Assembly: GCA_018623515.1 (NCBI GenBank)
Contig: JAAZVL010000007.1
Span: 1 to 43,413 of the forward strand
Length of the DNA stretch: 43,413 bases
Direction: 5' to 3'
DNA from: Marinobacter sp.
GTDB taxonomy: Bacteria > Pseudomonadota > Gammaproteobacteria > Pseudomonadales > Oleiphilaceae
Part shown: positions 16,579 through 26,120 of the stretch, one piece after another
Layout of the letters: each line of letters begins with the position of its first letter
How positions within the stretch are numbered: position 1 is the stretch's first letter
Made by a program: the position numbers and the translations under genes
Notes under the pieces: generated by a model
The model's database searches: none
What the model was told of the DNA's origin: nothing
What the model saw: only the letters and a program-made list of their open reading frames with translations

Positions 16579-17445
16579 TTATTCAGCCGGCCCGGCAGGT
16601 GTAATACGCCCCCGGATATCCAGCCAGCTATCCACAAAAGCCATAACCACTAACAGAATCATCAGGCTTGGGCCCAGCAGCAACAGCGCGATGTAAAACA
16701 TCGCCAGCCAGTTTCCGCTCAGCTGTTTACGACCAACAACACCATGAACCAGGGCAATACTCGCCAGGAACAGCGGTGTGCCCGCGGCCCAGGCCAGCAA
16801 CATTGAATTCAGGCCCAGGAGGGGACCAAGCAACATGGTCACCGCACACAACACTGCCACCGGTGGCGACAGCCGCAGGGCATGGAATTCCTTCCGGAAG
16901 CCACCGGGGTTATAAAGCCCCGCCTGCCATGCCCTGGCCAGCATCGTCATACCCACGGCGGTTGCCAGATAGGTACCGGCCATGCTGGCGTTCATCGTGT
17001 CCCGTATCACCTTCTCGAGATCACCCCCGAGGGTGCGGGCCACTTCGGCGTTGTATTGTTCGTAAAATTCCACCCCGGCCTGAACCAGATCGTCCAGCAA
17101 ACCGGGATAGAGCACGGGCAACATCAGACCCGTGACAATCGCCAGAAAGCTCCCTCCAAGGAGGGCCCTTTCCCAGGACAGCGTGGTTCTGAGGAGGTAC
17201 GCCATCAGCATTGTCTGCAGCAATACCGCCAGAGCCGTGGGATCCTGCCCGAACCAGCTCCAGCCAAGCGCCGGAAGCAATGCCCAGAGACCGATGTTCA
17301 GCCCCTGTCCGATACCCAGCCTGAGAATCACCAGGCCGACTACCGCTGCGCCTATCCAGAACAGCAAAGGTATCGCAGTCGTGACTGCTGCAACCCCGCC
17401 GGCCTGCAGGGGACCGCGCATTACAAACTGTGCGAGTGCACGCAT
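16579..17445 (-). CDS. Multi-pass membrane protein (DUF2232/YybS-like) in the rpsR-rplI interval
   Basis: A 288-residue integral membrane protein with about eight hydrophobic segments spread over its whole length and a charged periplasmic or cytoplasmic region near residues 120-150. The position between rpsR and rplI and the overall character match the DUF2232-type proteins found there in Pseudomonas and relatives. The function is not known to me; the conserved ribosomal context suggests co-expression rather than a ribosomal role. It starts 21 bp after rpsR with AGGA upstream. Confidence 0.8.
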   Translation of the reverse strand: MRALAQFVMRGPLQAGGVAAVTTAIPLLFWIGAAVVGLVILRLGIGQGLNIGLWALLPALGWSWFGQDPTALAVLLQTMLMAYLLRTTLSWERALLGGSFLAIVTGLMLPVLYPGLLDDLVQAGVEFYEQYNAEVARTLGGDLEKVIRDTMNASMAGTYLATAVGMTMLARAWQAGLYNPGGFRKEFHALRLSPPVAVLCAVTMLLGPLLGLNSMLLAWAAGTPLFLASIALVHGVVGRKQLSGNWLAMFYIALLLLGPSLMILLVVMAFVDSWLDIRGRITPAGPAE

Positions 17446-17466
17446 GGCCCCAAATCCTGTCTGTTC

Positions 17467-17697
17467 TTAGTGGTCGTGGCTGTCCGTATACGGCAGCAGT
17501 GCCAGGTAGCGGGCACGCTTGATAGCGGTAGCCAGCTGACGCTGATAACGTGCTTTGGTGCCGGTGATGCGGCTGGGCACGATCTTGCCGGTTTCAGTGA
17601 TGTAGCCTTTCAGGGTGTCCAGATCCTTGTAATCGATCTCTTTAACACCTTCTGCCGTGAAGCGGCAGAACTTACGACGTCTGAAAAAACGAGCCAT
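17467..17697 (-). CDS. rpsR: 30S ribosomal protein S18
   Basis: A 76-residue small-subunit protein that binds the 16S central domain together with S6. It shows the typical [11 protein letters not shown] start, [25 protein letters not shown] core and [12 protein letters not shown] end. It lies 25 bp after rpsF with a GAGGAG ribosome-binding site. Confidence 0.98.
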   Translation of the reverse strand: MARFFRRRKFCRFTAEGVKEIDYKDLDTLKGYITETGKIVPSRITGTKARYQRQLATAIKRARYLALLPYTDSHDH

Positions 17698-17722
17698 AAC
17701 TTAACTCCTCAACTCCGGTTAA

Positions 17723-18139
17723 TTACTCTTCTTCGTCCTGGGACTCGGACTTCTGACGGCTGTCAGAATCGGCCGAACGACGCGGACGGTCTTCACCACC
17801 TGAACGACGGTCCTCACGGGACTCGGCGGCTTTCATCGGAGACATCTCGGTCACGGCTTCATCGCGACGCAGGATCAGGTCACGGATGATGGCATCGTTG
17901 AACCGGAAGTTGTGAGTCAGCTCGTCCATAGCGGCCTGGGAACATTCAACGTTCATCAGGACGTAGTGAGCCTTGTGGATCTTGTTGATCGGGTAAGCCA
18001 GGTGACGACGGCCCCAATCTTCCAGGCGATGTACCTTGCCGCCATCTTCAGTGATGACGCCGGTATAACGCTCGATCATTGCGGGCACCTGCTCGCTCTG
18101 ATCAGGATGTACCATGAATACGATTTCGTAGTGACGCAT
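17723..18139 (-). CDS. rpsF: 30S ribosomal protein S6
   Basis: Forms a heterodimer with S18 on 16S rRNA. It begins [19 protein letters not shown], and the core to about residue 95 is standard; the last 43 residues are a disordered, charged Arg/Ser/Asp/Glu tail (ending SESQDEEE). E. coli S6 has a glutamate tail added by RimK; this one ends in Glu residues too. GGGAG precedes the ATG. A candidate autoregulatory hairpin lies in the leader. Confidence 0.97.
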   Translation of the reverse strand: MRHYEIVFMVHPDQSEQVPAMIERYTGVITEDGGKVHRLEDWGRRHLAYPINKIHKAHYVLMNVECSQAAMDELTHNFRFNDAIIRDLILRRDEAVTEMSPMKAAESREDRRSGGEDRPRRSADSDSRQKSESQDEEE

Positions 18140-18172
18140 GAGTTCTCCCTACGGTTTAAACAGCTTCCTTTT

Positions 18173-18201
18173 TCAACGATTCGGCTATACCGCCCCGTTG
18201 A
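18173..18201 (-). promoter_or_regulatory. Candidate S6:S18-binding leader hairpin of rpsF
   Basis: On the minus strand TCAACG and CGTTGA pair exactly (the two arms are 17 nt apart), enclosing GGGGCGGTATAGCCGAAT, in which GGC/GCC pair and a CCGAAT strand is left in an internal loop. It ends 33 bases before the rpsF ATG. Leaders of rpsF operons in many bacteria are known to carry a CCG-containing hairpin that mimics the S6:S18 site on 16S rRNA and mediates feedback repression. The assignment is structural resemblance by eye. Confidence 0.5.
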
Positions 18202-18320
18202 GCATGAAAGCAAGGAGTTGACAGCCTCGGGCTGCCGGTTTCTTTTTGCTTTATCAATAAGGCTTTACAACGAAAGGCTTGATCAAAAGCGCGGCTCTAT
18301 TACCCCTTTGTTCAGGCAAT

Positions 18321-18347
18321 AAAAAACCACCCCTTAAAAAAGGGGTG
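18321..18347 (-). terminator. Terminator of the rnr-rlmB operon
   Basis: Read on the minus strand, CACCCCTT and AAGGGGTG form an 8-bp stem with a TTTT loop, followed by GTTTTTT. It lies 37 bases after the rlmB stop. Confidence 0.92.
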
Positions 18348-18383
18348 ACGTATTCTAGGCGCCCAGCGCGTTCTGTGCAAGGG

Positions 18384-19121
18384 TTAACCAAGCCGCTGGC
18401 GCAGGGCCTCATACAGGCAGACGCCGGTGGCGACGGAAACGTTCAGGCTGTCGACGTGCCCCAGCATGGGAATATTGATCAACTGGTCACAGTGTTCCCT
18501 GGTCAGCCGCCGCATACCCTTGCCTTCTGCACCCATCACCAGGGCCACCGGACCCTTGAAATCGGCCTGGTAGAGCGTAGCCTTCGCCTCGCCGGCAGTA
18601 CCAATCAGCCAGACACCCTGCTCCTGCAGGGCCCTGAGGAAACGCGCCAGGTTGGTCACACGCACGAACGGTACGGTTTCGGCGGCACCACAGGCAACCT
18701 TCCGGGCGACCGGGGTCAGGGACGCGGACTTGTCCTTGGGGACAATGACCGCCTGGATACCCACCGCATCTGCCGTGCGCATGCAGGCCCCCAGGTTATG
18801 GGGATCGGTTACACCGTCAAGTACCAGCAGAAACGGCGGTTTGTCGCTGTTTTCGAGCTGGGCCAACAGATCATCTTCGCTCCATTCCCGGCTCTCTGAC
18901 ACAGCTGCGACAACGCCCTGGTGCACACCGGAGACCCGTTCATCGAGCTCACGACGGTGAACCACCTGCCAGCGCACGCCGAGACCGTCCAGTGCATCGG
19001 TGATGGTTTTGACGCGCCTGTCCTGGCGCCCGGTCTGGATCCAGACCTGCTGCAATCTTTCCGGCTCGCGTTTGAGCACAGCCTCAACCGCGTGCCACCC
19101 GAATACATATTCCTGGGACAC
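18384..19121 (-). CDS. rlmB: 23S rRNA (guanosine-2'-O)-methyltransferase RlmB
   Basis: A SPOUT-class (trefoil knot) methyltransferase that modifies G2251 in the peptidyl-transferase P loop. The N-terminal substrate-binding domain starts [20 protein letters not shown]; the catalytic core has [33 protein letters not shown] and the knot motif [16 protein letters not shown]. It has 245 residues and lies 36 bp after rnr, the usual rnr-rlmB operon. Confidence 0.96.
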   Translation of the reverse strand: MSQEYVFGWHAVEAVLKREPERLQQVWIQTGRQDRRVKTITDALDGLGVRWQVVHRRELDERVSGVHQGVVAAVSESREWSEDDLLAQLENSDKPPFLLVLDGVTDPHNLGACMRTADAVGIQAVIVPKDKSASLTPVARKVACGAAETVPFVRVTNLARFLRALQEQGVWLIGTAGEAKATLYQADFKGPVALVMGAEGKGMRRLTREHCDQLINIPMLGHVDSLNVSVATGVCLYEALRQRLG

Positions 19122-19157
19122 TGACTCTGATCCTGTTTACGGGTTACTGTTCAGAAC

Positions 19158-21665
19158 TCACTTCCGGGTTCTGCGCCTGGGTTTCTTGCCGGACCCGGCC
19201 TTCCCGGACTTTTTCTCCGCTTCACGGGCGGCTTCTGCAACCAGTCTTTCCTTGGCACTGCCCGGCTTGCCCTTGGCAGGCGCAGCTGACTCGGGCTTAC
19301 CCTTGCTCCTCCCCCGGGAGGCTTTCTTGCCACGCGGACCACGCTCCTTGCCCTTACCCTTGCCTTTTCCTTTACCGCGCTCCTCGCGACGGGTGACATC
19401 CAGCGCCTCCCGGTCTGCCTTGCGGCGCCTGGGCTCGCTGACCAGCTCCAGATCGATCTTGCGATCTTCCAGGTCGACCCGGGCAACGCGCACCCGGACA
19501 TCATCCCCGAGCCGGAAGCTCACAGCCGTACGCTCCCCGATCAGCCGATGCTTGGCGGAATCGTGATGGAAATAGTCACCGCTGAGCGTGGAGACATGCA
19601 CCAGCCCTTCGATATAGATATCCTCCAGCGCGACAAAGAAACCGAAGGGTACCACCGCCGAAATCACGCCACTGTACTCCTCGCCCACATGATCCCTGAG
19701 GAACTCGCACTTGAGCCAGGCCATGACATCCCGGGTGGCATCATCGGCACGCCGCTCGGTCATGGAAGTATGCTCACCCAACTGTTCCAGGCGGGCATAG
19801 TCGTAAGGGTACTCCGCCAGCTCCGGATCGGTGACCGGAGGCGTGACCACATCCTTTTTCACCTCTGGATTGTGAATCCGGGACTTGATCGCCCGGTGCA
19901 CGATCAGGTCCGGATAGCGACGGATCGGCGAGGTGAAGTGCGCGTAACTGGCAAAGCCCAGACCGAAATGACCACTCTCCTCCGGGCTGTAGACGGCCTG
20001 ACTGAGCGAGCGGAGCATCACGGTCTGGATCACGTCGGCGTCCGGGCGATCGGCGATCTGAGACAGCAGCTCCTGATAATCCGCGGAGGTCGGCTTGTCG
20101 CCACCGCGCAACTGCAACCCGAGCTCACCCAGGAACAGTCGCAGGGCCGCAAGGCGCTCTTCCGAGGGACCTTCGTGCACCCGGTACAGGGCCGGCGTAT
20201 TGTGCTTCTTCAGAAAACGCGCCGTCGCCACGTTGGCGCACAACATGCACTCCTCGACGATCTTGTGGGCGTCGTTGCGGTGTACCGGAACGATTTCCTC
20301 AATCTTGCGATTCGGATCAAAGATGATACGGGTTTCAGTGGTCTCGAAGTCGATGGCACCCCGCTCGGTACGGGCCCAGCGCAGCAACTTGTATAGCTCG
20401 TAGAGGTTGTACAGCTGGGGCAACACTTCCGAATATTGCTGACTCAACCGGTAGCCCGGCTCGGAATCCGGCCGCTCCAGGATGTCGCTGACCTTGTTAT
20501 AGGTGAGACGGGCGTGACTGTGCATCACGCCCTGGTAGAAGGAATAGCTACTGATGCGGCCGTTGGCACTGAGGGTCATGTCGGCCACCATGCACAGCCG
20601 GTCGACCCCGGGGTTCAGGGAACACAGGCCATTGGACAGCTTCTCCGGAAGCATCGGAACCACATGATCCGGGAAGTACACGGAATTGCCCCGGTTCAGC
20701 GCTTCCTCATCCAGCGGCGAGCCCGGACGGACATAATGAGACACATCGGCAATCGCCACCAGCAGACGGAAGCCCCCGCGCGGGCGCGGCTCGCAATAGA
20801 TGGCGTCATCGAAGTCCCGGGCGTCCTCGCCATCGATAGTGACCAGCGGCAGGTGCCGGATATCGACCCGGTTCTGCTTGTCTTTCTCTTCCACTTCCGC
20901 CGGGATGACGGCAGCCTGCTCCTCCACGGCGGGTGGCCAGCTGTGGGGAATCTCATAGGAGCGGATGGCCACGTCGATTTCCATGCCCGGCGCCATGTGC
21001 TCTCCGAGAATCTCAATCACCTTACCCATGGGCTGGGTACGCACCGTGGGATAACGCAGGATCTCGACCACTACGTACTGCCCCTGGTAGGCCTCTCCCA
21101 CGTGCTCTTCCGGCACCAGGATCTCGTGATTAATGCGGGCATTCTCCGGCACCACGAAACTGATGCCGCTCTCACGGAAAAACCGGCCGACAATCTGGCT
21201 GGTGTTGTGCTCGAGCACCTCGACGATCTTACCTTCACGACGGCCACGGTCATCGACACGATCCACCCGGGCGACAACCCGGTCACCGTGAAACACCTGG
21301 CGCATTTGCCGGGCAGTGAGGAACAGGTCGGAGCCGCCATCATCGGGAATCAGGAAGCCGAAGCCATCCTTGTGGCCGGTCACCTTGCCGGTGACCAGGT
21401 CCGCCTCTTCAATGGGCAAATAGGCGCCACGACGGTTGCAGATCAACTGCCCGTCGCGACACATGGCGATCAGCCGGCGACGCAGGGCCTCGATGCCTTC
21501 CGGCGAGGTTTGGCCCAACTCCTCACACAGGGTCTCGTGGGTGGCTGGCGCCCCCCGGTCCTTCAAATGCTTGAGGATGAATTCCCGGCTCTGGATAGGG
21601 TTGTCGTATTTCTGGGCCTCACGGTCGGCGTGAGGATCACCTTTGTCTTTCTTCCTGGAAACCAT
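19158..21665 (-). CDS. rnr: Ribonuclease R
   Basis: A 3'-5' exoribonuclease able to degrade structured RNA. The frame extends to 21773, but 21665 is chosen because AAGGA lies before that ATG; the product has 835 residues. Domain order is an N-terminal helix-turn-helix (about 20-85), two cold-shock domains, the RNB catalytic domain with DGEDARDFDDAIYC and the SPIRRYPDL motif, and an S1 domain (EEYSGVISAVVPFGFFV). The tail of about 90 residues is Lys/Gly/Arg-rich with a repeated GKGKGKGK, a disordered basic RNA-binding segment. A small GC hairpin (21684-21699) sits in the leader. rlmB follows. Confidence 0.97.
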   Translation of the reverse strand: MVSRKKDKGDPHADREAQKYDNPIQSREFILKHLKDRGAPATHETLCEELGQTSPEGIEALRRRLIAMCRDGQLICNRRGAYLPIEEADLVTGKVTGHKDGFGFLIPDDGGSDLFLTARQMRQVFHGDRVVARVDRVDDRGRREGKIVEVLEHNTSQIVGRFFRESGISFVVPENARINHEILVPEEHVGEAYQGQYVVVEILRYPTVRTQPMGKVIEILGEHMAPGMEIDVAIRSYEIPHSWPPAVEEQAAVIPAEVEEKDKQNRVDIRHLPLVTIDGEDARDFDDAIYCEPRPRGGFRLLVAIADVSHYVRPGSPLDEEALNRGNSVYFPDHVVPMLPEKLSNGLCSLNPGVDRLCMVADMTLSANGRISSYSFYQGVMHSHARLTYNKVSDILERPDSEPGYRLSQQYSEVLPQLYNLYELYKLLRWARTERGAIDFETTETRIIFDPNRKIEEIVPVHRNDAHKIVEECMLCANVATARFLKKHNTPALYRVHEGPSEERLAALRLFLGELGLQLRGGDKPTSADYQELLSQIADRPDADVIQTVMLRSLSQAVYSPEESGHFGLGFASYAHFTSPIRRYPDLIVHRAIKSRIHNPEVKKDVVTPPVTDPELAEYPYDYARLEQLGEHTSMTERRADDATRDVMAWLKCEFLRDHVGEEYSGVISAVVPFGFFVALEDIYIEGLVHVSTLSGDYFHHDSAKHRLIGERTAVSFRLGDDVRVRVARVDLEDRKIDLELVSEPRRRKADREALDVTRREERGKGKGKGKGKERGPRGKKASRGRSKGKPESAAPAKGKPGSAKERLVAEAAREAEKKSGKAGSGKKPRRRTRK

Positions 21666-21803
21666 TCGGATCCTTGTTTTAAAGCCGCACAGGCGCGGCG
21701 GAATTAGTATTTCGTTGCAGTATAACGTTGGTACGGCGATGCTGCCTAACAAGGGGGCATTTGATAGGCACAAATACCACCGAAACTTTTTTGGAAAAAA
21801 TGT

Positions 21804-21838
21804 TTGACAGCCTCAGGGGGAATCATTAAAGTACGCGC
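21804..21838 (+). promoter_or_regulatory. Sigma-70 promoter with GC-rich discriminator for tRNA-Leu
   Basis: TTGACA (21804-21809), a 17-bp spacer and TAAAGT (21827-21832) are followed by ACGCGC (completed to ACGCGCC at 21839), the same arrangement and discriminator as at tRNA-Met. Confidence 0.8.
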
Positions 21839-21879
21839 CATCGGTTGAGGCGACAAGCCGAAGCCAGCAACCAAAGGCT

Positions 21880-21899
21880 TGAATTCCAAACAGAATTCA
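21880..21899 (+). repeat. Small hairpin in the tRNA-Leu leader
   Basis: TGAATTC (21880-21886) and GAATTCA (21893-21899) pair perfectly around CAAACA, 28 bases before the tRNA 5' end; it could be a processing feature of the precursor. Confidence 0.5.
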
Positions 21900-21927
21900 G
21901 TAGAATAGCCCAGAGTTGTAGTCACCT

Positions 21928-22014
21928 GCCGAGGTGGTGAAATTGGTAGACACGCTAGCTTCAGGTGCTAGTGGGGGCAACCCCGTGGAGGTTCAAGTCC
22001 TCTCCTCGGCACCA
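21928..22014 (+). tRNA. tRNA-Leu(CAG)
   Basis: An 87-nt class II tRNA with encoded CCA. Acceptor GCCGAGG pairs with CCTCGGC, anticodon stem CTAGC pairs with GCTAG around TTCAGGT giving anticodon CAG, a long variable arm TGGGGGCAACCCCGT is present, and the T loop is GTTCAAGTC. It closely resembles E. coli leuT-type tRNA. Confidence 0.97.
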
Positions 22015-22155
22015 TTTCCTTCCCCAGGAAATGGCCAGAAAATCCCAGAACCAGTTAGCACATCCAACCAGCACAACCTTGTTGCGCCTGGATTTTTGCG
22101 TTTTACCCATTGATCGGGTCAGCGGAGGTCTCGCAAGCCGGACCACCATCACTTT

Positions 22156-24033
22156 TCAGTCAAGCAGTCCAAGCAGGTATTCCGACAGCGTCTGATAGCG
22201 GTACTCAACTTTGGCGTAGGCGGAAGAAGGCGTCTCCTCGAATTCCCTCCCACACGCTCGGGCACCGCTGTAGCTGCTGAGGTAGGCCTCCCGGATCAGG
22301 TTCGGATTGGCCGGATCAAATGTGGTGGGATAATACATCGCCCACTGAAAACCGGTCCCGGCATCCACGTTAGCAAGACTCGACAAAGCCGGATCCAGAA
22401 AGGCATACCTTAACAGGCGGCTGACCGGATTGTCGGGATCAGCGCCCTCAAATTGCCGGGCGTCATATTCCAGTGCCAGCCCGACAAAACTGGCAGGCTG
22501 GGGCTCATAGCCAGAGAACTCATAGCTGTACTGGGCGGTAACCACGTGGTCCGCGCCCGCGACGTCAGCATCCGGATCGCAGAAAGAGCCGGCACCGACC
22601 AGAAGTGAGGACGTTTCCACTCCGTCCTCACTCAGGACGTAACCATCAAAGTCCTCGGGCGGCACATCAGCAGCCTCCGGCACCAGAACCGATCTGCCCC
22701 CTTGCGGAATCTCTGCCACCAGCTCCAGGCCTACGCCATCAGCCTTCTGCCAGTGATAAGTTGCCTCCGGGTTACCGGCAAGCTCGGTGGATCCGGCCGA
22801 GATACCCTCATGTTCGTGGCAGGTTGTCGAGGTCTCGAAGTAGATTCGCTGATTATCCCAGTCAAAAATCAGGCGCTCATCGACACCTTCCGCTTCATAG
22901 GTAATCCGGCTCTGGGGCGAGAGTGACACCGAGGGCCGCCACTGGCTGCCCAGCTGGTACATACGACCATTCACCTCGATCAGCCGGACCAGTTCCGGCA
23001 TGGACGCCGCCAGGCATCCCTCAGCCGATACCGACAGCAACTGTCCCGCCTCGGAATAATCGAAGAACAGCTCGGCGGACACCATCAAACTCGACGTACT
23101 GACCGGCAGGTTCTGGTCATTTTCGGGCTGGGCGAGGATACGTTGGTGGGTCAGCAGGACGGGGTCACTGTACTCCAGCGGCACCTCCGGCAAGGGCAGA
23201 GTGCCCGGGTCGACACTGGCGTAATCACCACCGGCGACCTCATCCACCACGGCAATCACCGAAGGGGCGTTCTGCACCAGGGAGATACCCAGCAGATAGG
23301 CGGCCTGCCTGCTCAGATACCGCTCGGTGCCGTCACTGTCCGGCCGACTCAGCGCCTCGTTGTACTCACCGGGAATCTGGCTGGCCATGAAGCTCGCCAA
23401 CGCACGGGCATAGGCATGGGCACGCTCGTCATCCGATAGCACATAATCCGCCAACAGGTTGAGACCAGCCAGACTGCCGGCGAGGTCGTCCGGGATATCG
23501 AGATAAGAACCCAGGCCAAACAGGCTGCGGTAACGGGCCAGCGTGGTAAGCGGTGTGATGTTCCGGACCCCGGGTGCCGCGGACATCAGGAATGTCCGGG
23601 CCACCGGCACGTCGCCACGCCAGGTCTGTTCCAGCGTCTTACCCGGCAAGGCTACCGCGTACAGAGGGTAGTCCCTCGGATCCAGGTCAGGCCCGACCTC
23701 CGGCGGAAGATCCAGCTCCGTCACATCGAGAGAAAACTCGCCGCCCTGCCCGCTCATGGTGGTGGGCTCACCGGAGTCGAGCATCGCAACGTTGCCGTTC
23801 TCAAGCTCGATCTCCAGCGGCCCGGCGGTGTGCTGGCTGTCGCCATCCATATCCAGCCACACCCGTGCGCCGACCAGGTAACCATCGATCACCTTCCCGG
23901 AATAGGGAGCCGGTTCGGCGTACGACACCCCATCGAAATCCCGCCCATCCACAGGCAGGGTATCGGACTCCTGACCACAACCAGCGAGAAAAAGGCTCAG
24001 CAGAGCAACGGGTAAGCATTCCAGGCGTGTCAT
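22156..24033 (-). CDS. Large lipoprotein of unknown function
   Basis: A 625-residue protein with a lipoprotein signal peptide: MTRLECLPVALLSLFLAGC, lipobox L-A-G-C with the lipidated Cys at residue 19, followed by GQ, which favours outer-membrane delivery. Near residue 48, VIDGYLVGARVWLDMDGDSQ resembles the V-DGYL-GA-V-D-N-DG pattern seen at the N-terminus of many marine gammaproteobacterial surface lipoproteins, and ITPLTTL follows at about residue 160. The rest shows no catalytic motif I recognise. Cys pairs near the C-terminus could form disulfides. It stands alone, convergent with tRNA-Leu. I cannot assign a function. Confidence 0.78.
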   Translation of the reverse strand: MTRLECLPVALLSLFLAGCGQESDTLPVDGRDFDGVSYAEPAPYSGKVIDGYLVGARVWLDMDGDSQHTAGPLEIELENGNVAMLDSGEPTTMSGQGGEFSLDVTELDLPPEVGPDLDPRDYPLYAVALPGKTLEQTWRGDVPVARTFLMSAAPGVRNITPLTTLARYRSLFGLGSYLDIPDDLAGSLAGLNLLADYVLSDDERAHAYARALASFMASQIPGEYNEALSRPDSDGTERYLSRQAAYLLGISLVQNAPSVIAVVDEVAGGDYASVDPGTLPLPEVPLEYSDPVLLTHQRILAQPENDQNLPVSTSSLMVSAELFFDYSEAGQLLSVSAEGCLAASMPELVRLIEVNGRMYQLGSQWRPSVSLSPQSRITYEAEGVDERLIFDWDNQRIYFETSTTCHEHEGISAGSTELAGNPEATYHWQKADGVGLELVAEIPQGGRSVLVPEAADVPPEDFDGYVLSEDGVETSSLLVGAGSFCDPDADVAGADHVVTAQYSYEFSGYEPQPASFVGLALEYDARQFEGADPDNPVSRLLRYAFLDPALSSLANVDAGTGFQWAMYYPTTFDPANPNLIREAYLSSYSGARACGREFEETPSSAYAKVEYRYQTLSEYLLGLLD

Positions 24034-24137
24034 CGCGGCAACCGTTTATTGTTATCTGAGGTGTGCCGCTACTTTAGGGGATGTTGCCGGAGGAGACCTT
24101 GACAGGCTTGGCAATTTGTAAAGATAGGTAACAGAAG

Positions 24138-24164
24138 GCCTCGCCGGCCAAGGACCGGCGAGGC
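24138..24164 (-). terminator. GC-rich hairpin after the acyl-CoA dehydrogenase gene
   Basis: GCCTCGCCGG (24138-24147) and CCGGCGAGGC (24155-24164) are perfectly complementary with a seven-base loop. On the minus strand the following bases are CTTCTGTTACC, so the T tract is poor. Confidence 0.55.
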
Positions 24165-24173
24165 GAGCACCCA

Positions 24174-25313
24174 TCAGAATGAGCGGGCGACGATTTCCTT
24201 CATGATTTCATTGGTGCCGGCATAAATGCGCTGCACCCGGGAATCGGCCCAGGCACGGGCGATGGGGTATTCCCACATGTAGCCATAGCCACCGTGCAGC
24301 TGCACACATTCATCCATGACCTTGCATTGCAGATCCGTGGTGTGTTGCTTGAGCATGGCCGCGGTGGGGATATCCAGCTTCTTCTCCAGGTGCAATTCCA
24401 GGCAACGGTCGGTAAATACCCGGGCTGCGGTGATCTCGGCCTTCAGCTCCGCCAGCTTGAAACGGGTGTTCTGGAAGGCAATCACCGGCTTGCCGAAGGC
24501 CTTGCGCTCCTTGACGTAATCCAGGGTCCACTGCCAGGCCGCTTCGGCCGCTGCCACTGCAGCCAGGGCCACCTGCAGGCGTTCGGCGGGCAGCTCCTGC
24601 ATCAGCTGGAAGAAGCCCTGCCCTTCCATGGAACCCAAGAGGTTCTCTGCGGGCACCTTCACATCCTGGAAGAACAGTTCCGAGGTATCCTGGGCCTTCA
24701 TGCCCACTTTGTTCAGGTTCTGCCCCTTCTCGAAACCTTCCCACGCCGTTTCCACCAATAGCAGACTGGTGCCCTTGGCGCCTTCCTTGGGGTCGGTCTT
24801 GGCCACCACGATCACCAGGTCCGCCAGCTGGCCATTGGTGATGAAGGTCTTGGAGCCATTCAGGGTATAGTGATCCCCGTTTTTGATGGCGGTGGTTTTA
24901 ACGCCCTGCAGGTCGGAGCCGGCGCCAGGCTCGGTCATGGCAATGGCGCCAATCATCTCACCGGACGCCAGTTTGGGCAGATACGTCTGCTTCTGCTCCT
25001 CCGAGCCGTAATTGAGGATGTAGGGCGCGACAATGTCCGAATGCAGCCCCCAGCCGATGCCGGACAGGCCGGCACGGGAAATCTCCTCGATGACAACGGC
25101 ACTGTAGCGGAAATCCGCCCCCACGCCGCCGTACTCTTCCGGCATGGTCGGGCACAGGAAGCCCAGCTCACCGGCCTTCTCCCAGAGTTCACGGCTGACC
25201 TGGCCGTCTTTTTCCCACTGATCATGATAGGGCGCAGCCTCCTGCTCCAGGAACTTGCGCACGGAATCGCGGAAGCCTTCCAGGTCGGCGTCGAAAACGG
25301 TACGTGGAATCAT
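24174..25313 (-). CDS. Acyl-CoA dehydrogenase family protein
   Basis: A 379-residue flavoenzyme catalysing alpha,beta-dehydrogenation of an acyl-CoA, probably in fatty-acid or branched-chain degradation. The start at 25313 (GAGG six bases upstream) is preferred over the longer frame. FAD-contact segments [16 protein letters not shown] and TFITNG are present, and the C-terminus is [17 protein letters not shown]. At the place of the usual MCAD catalytic Glu there is Ala (YAGT); long-chain and isovaleryl enzymes instead use a Glu earlier in the chain, and LPAERL at about residue 250 is a candidate. Substrate cannot be fixed from sequence. Confidence 0.9.
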   Translation of the reverse strand: MIPRTVFDADLEGFRDSVRKFLEQEAAPYHDQWEKDGQVSRELWEKAGELGFLCPTMPEEYGGVGADFRYSAVVIEEISRAGLSGIGWGLHSDIVAPYILNYGSEEQKQTYLPKLASGEMIGAIAMTEPGAGSDLQGVKTTAIKNGDHYTLNGSKTFITNGQLADLVIVVAKTDPKEGAKGTSLLLVETAWEGFEKGQNLNKVGMKAQDTSELFFQDVKVPAENLLGSMEGQGFFQLMQELPAERLQVALAAVAAAEAAWQWTLDYVKERKAFGKPVIAFQNTRFKLAELKAEITAARVFTDRCLELHLEKKLDIPTAAMLKQHTTDLQCKVMDECVQLHGGYGYMWEYPIARAWADSRVQRIYAGTNEIMKEIVARSF

Positions 25314-25436
25314 GGTGAACCTCGGTGAATGACGTGTGTTGTGATTGTCGTTCACCAAGTCTCGACCGGCAGCCGGTTTCGCTCAATGATGAAAACCATC
25401 AATCGCGCTGACCAAAACCATCGGCCGGAAAGCGCG

Positions 25437-26084
25437 TTAGCGGGGCTGCTTTGCGTCCACCCGGGCCTCGCCCCATCGGGGCATCAGATCCTGGGGCAGA
25501 CCCAGGTGATCCAGCAGGCGGGCAACCACAAAATCCACCAGATCCTCGATGGATCGGGGCTTGTGATAGAAGCCGGGGCTGGCCGGCATGACCACCGCGC
25601 CCATCCGGGTCAGGCGCAGCATGTTCTCCAGGTGCACTTCCGAATACGGCGCTTCCCGGGGCACCAGGATCAGCTGACGGCGTTCCTTGAGGGCCACATC
25701 CCCGGCCCGCTCGATCAGATTGTTACTGGCACCGGTGGCCAGGGCCGACAGGGTTCCGGTGCTGCACGGGCAGATCACCAGCGGCGCCTTCTCACCGGAC
25801 CCGGACGCCGGAGGTGCAAACCAGTCCTCCCGTCCAAAGACCAGAACCTGTCCGGGCTCGGCGCCGGAAAATTCTGTCAGACATTCCTGCATGGCCGGGG
25901 ACGATCCCGGCAGTTTCAGGTCCGTCTCTGTGGCGATCACCACCTGGGCGGCCCGGCTGACCATCACATGCACACGGCATCCGGCCGCCACCAGGCATTG
26001 CAGCAAACGCAATGCATACTGGGCGCCGGAGGCTCCGGTGATCGCCAGGTTTACGGTTCGCTGTGCCGGCACGGGCGTGGTCAT
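25437..26084 (-). CDS. ubiX: Flavin prenyltransferase UbiX
   Basis: Makes prenylated FMN, the cofactor of the decarboxylase UbiD in ubiquinone synthesis. The 215-residue product has the family start ITGASGAQYALRLLQCL, the CPCSTGTLSALATGASNNL segment and RREAPYSEVHLENM-like PREAPYSEVHLENMLRL. It lies 36 bp after mpl on the same strand, a pairing seen in other gammaproteobacteria. Confidence 0.95.
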   Translation of the reverse strand: MTTPVPAQRTVNLAITGASGAQYALRLLQCLVAAGCRVHVMVSRAAQVVIATETDLKLPGSSPAMQECLTEFSGAEPGQVLVFGREDWFAPPASGSGEKAPLVICPCSTGTLSALATGASNNLIERAGDVALKERRQLILVPREAPYSEVHLENMLRLTRMGAVVMPASPGFYHKPRSIEDLVDFVVARLLDHLGLPQDLMPRWGEARVDAKQPR

Positions 26085-26120
26085 TCAGGCTTTTCTCCAG
26101 GGGTTGTCAGGGCAGGATGG

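Noticed and set aside
21928..22014. tRNA-Leu as an integration site for a mobile island
   Set aside because: No integrase gene and no second copy of the tRNA 3' end were seen in the flanking sequence.
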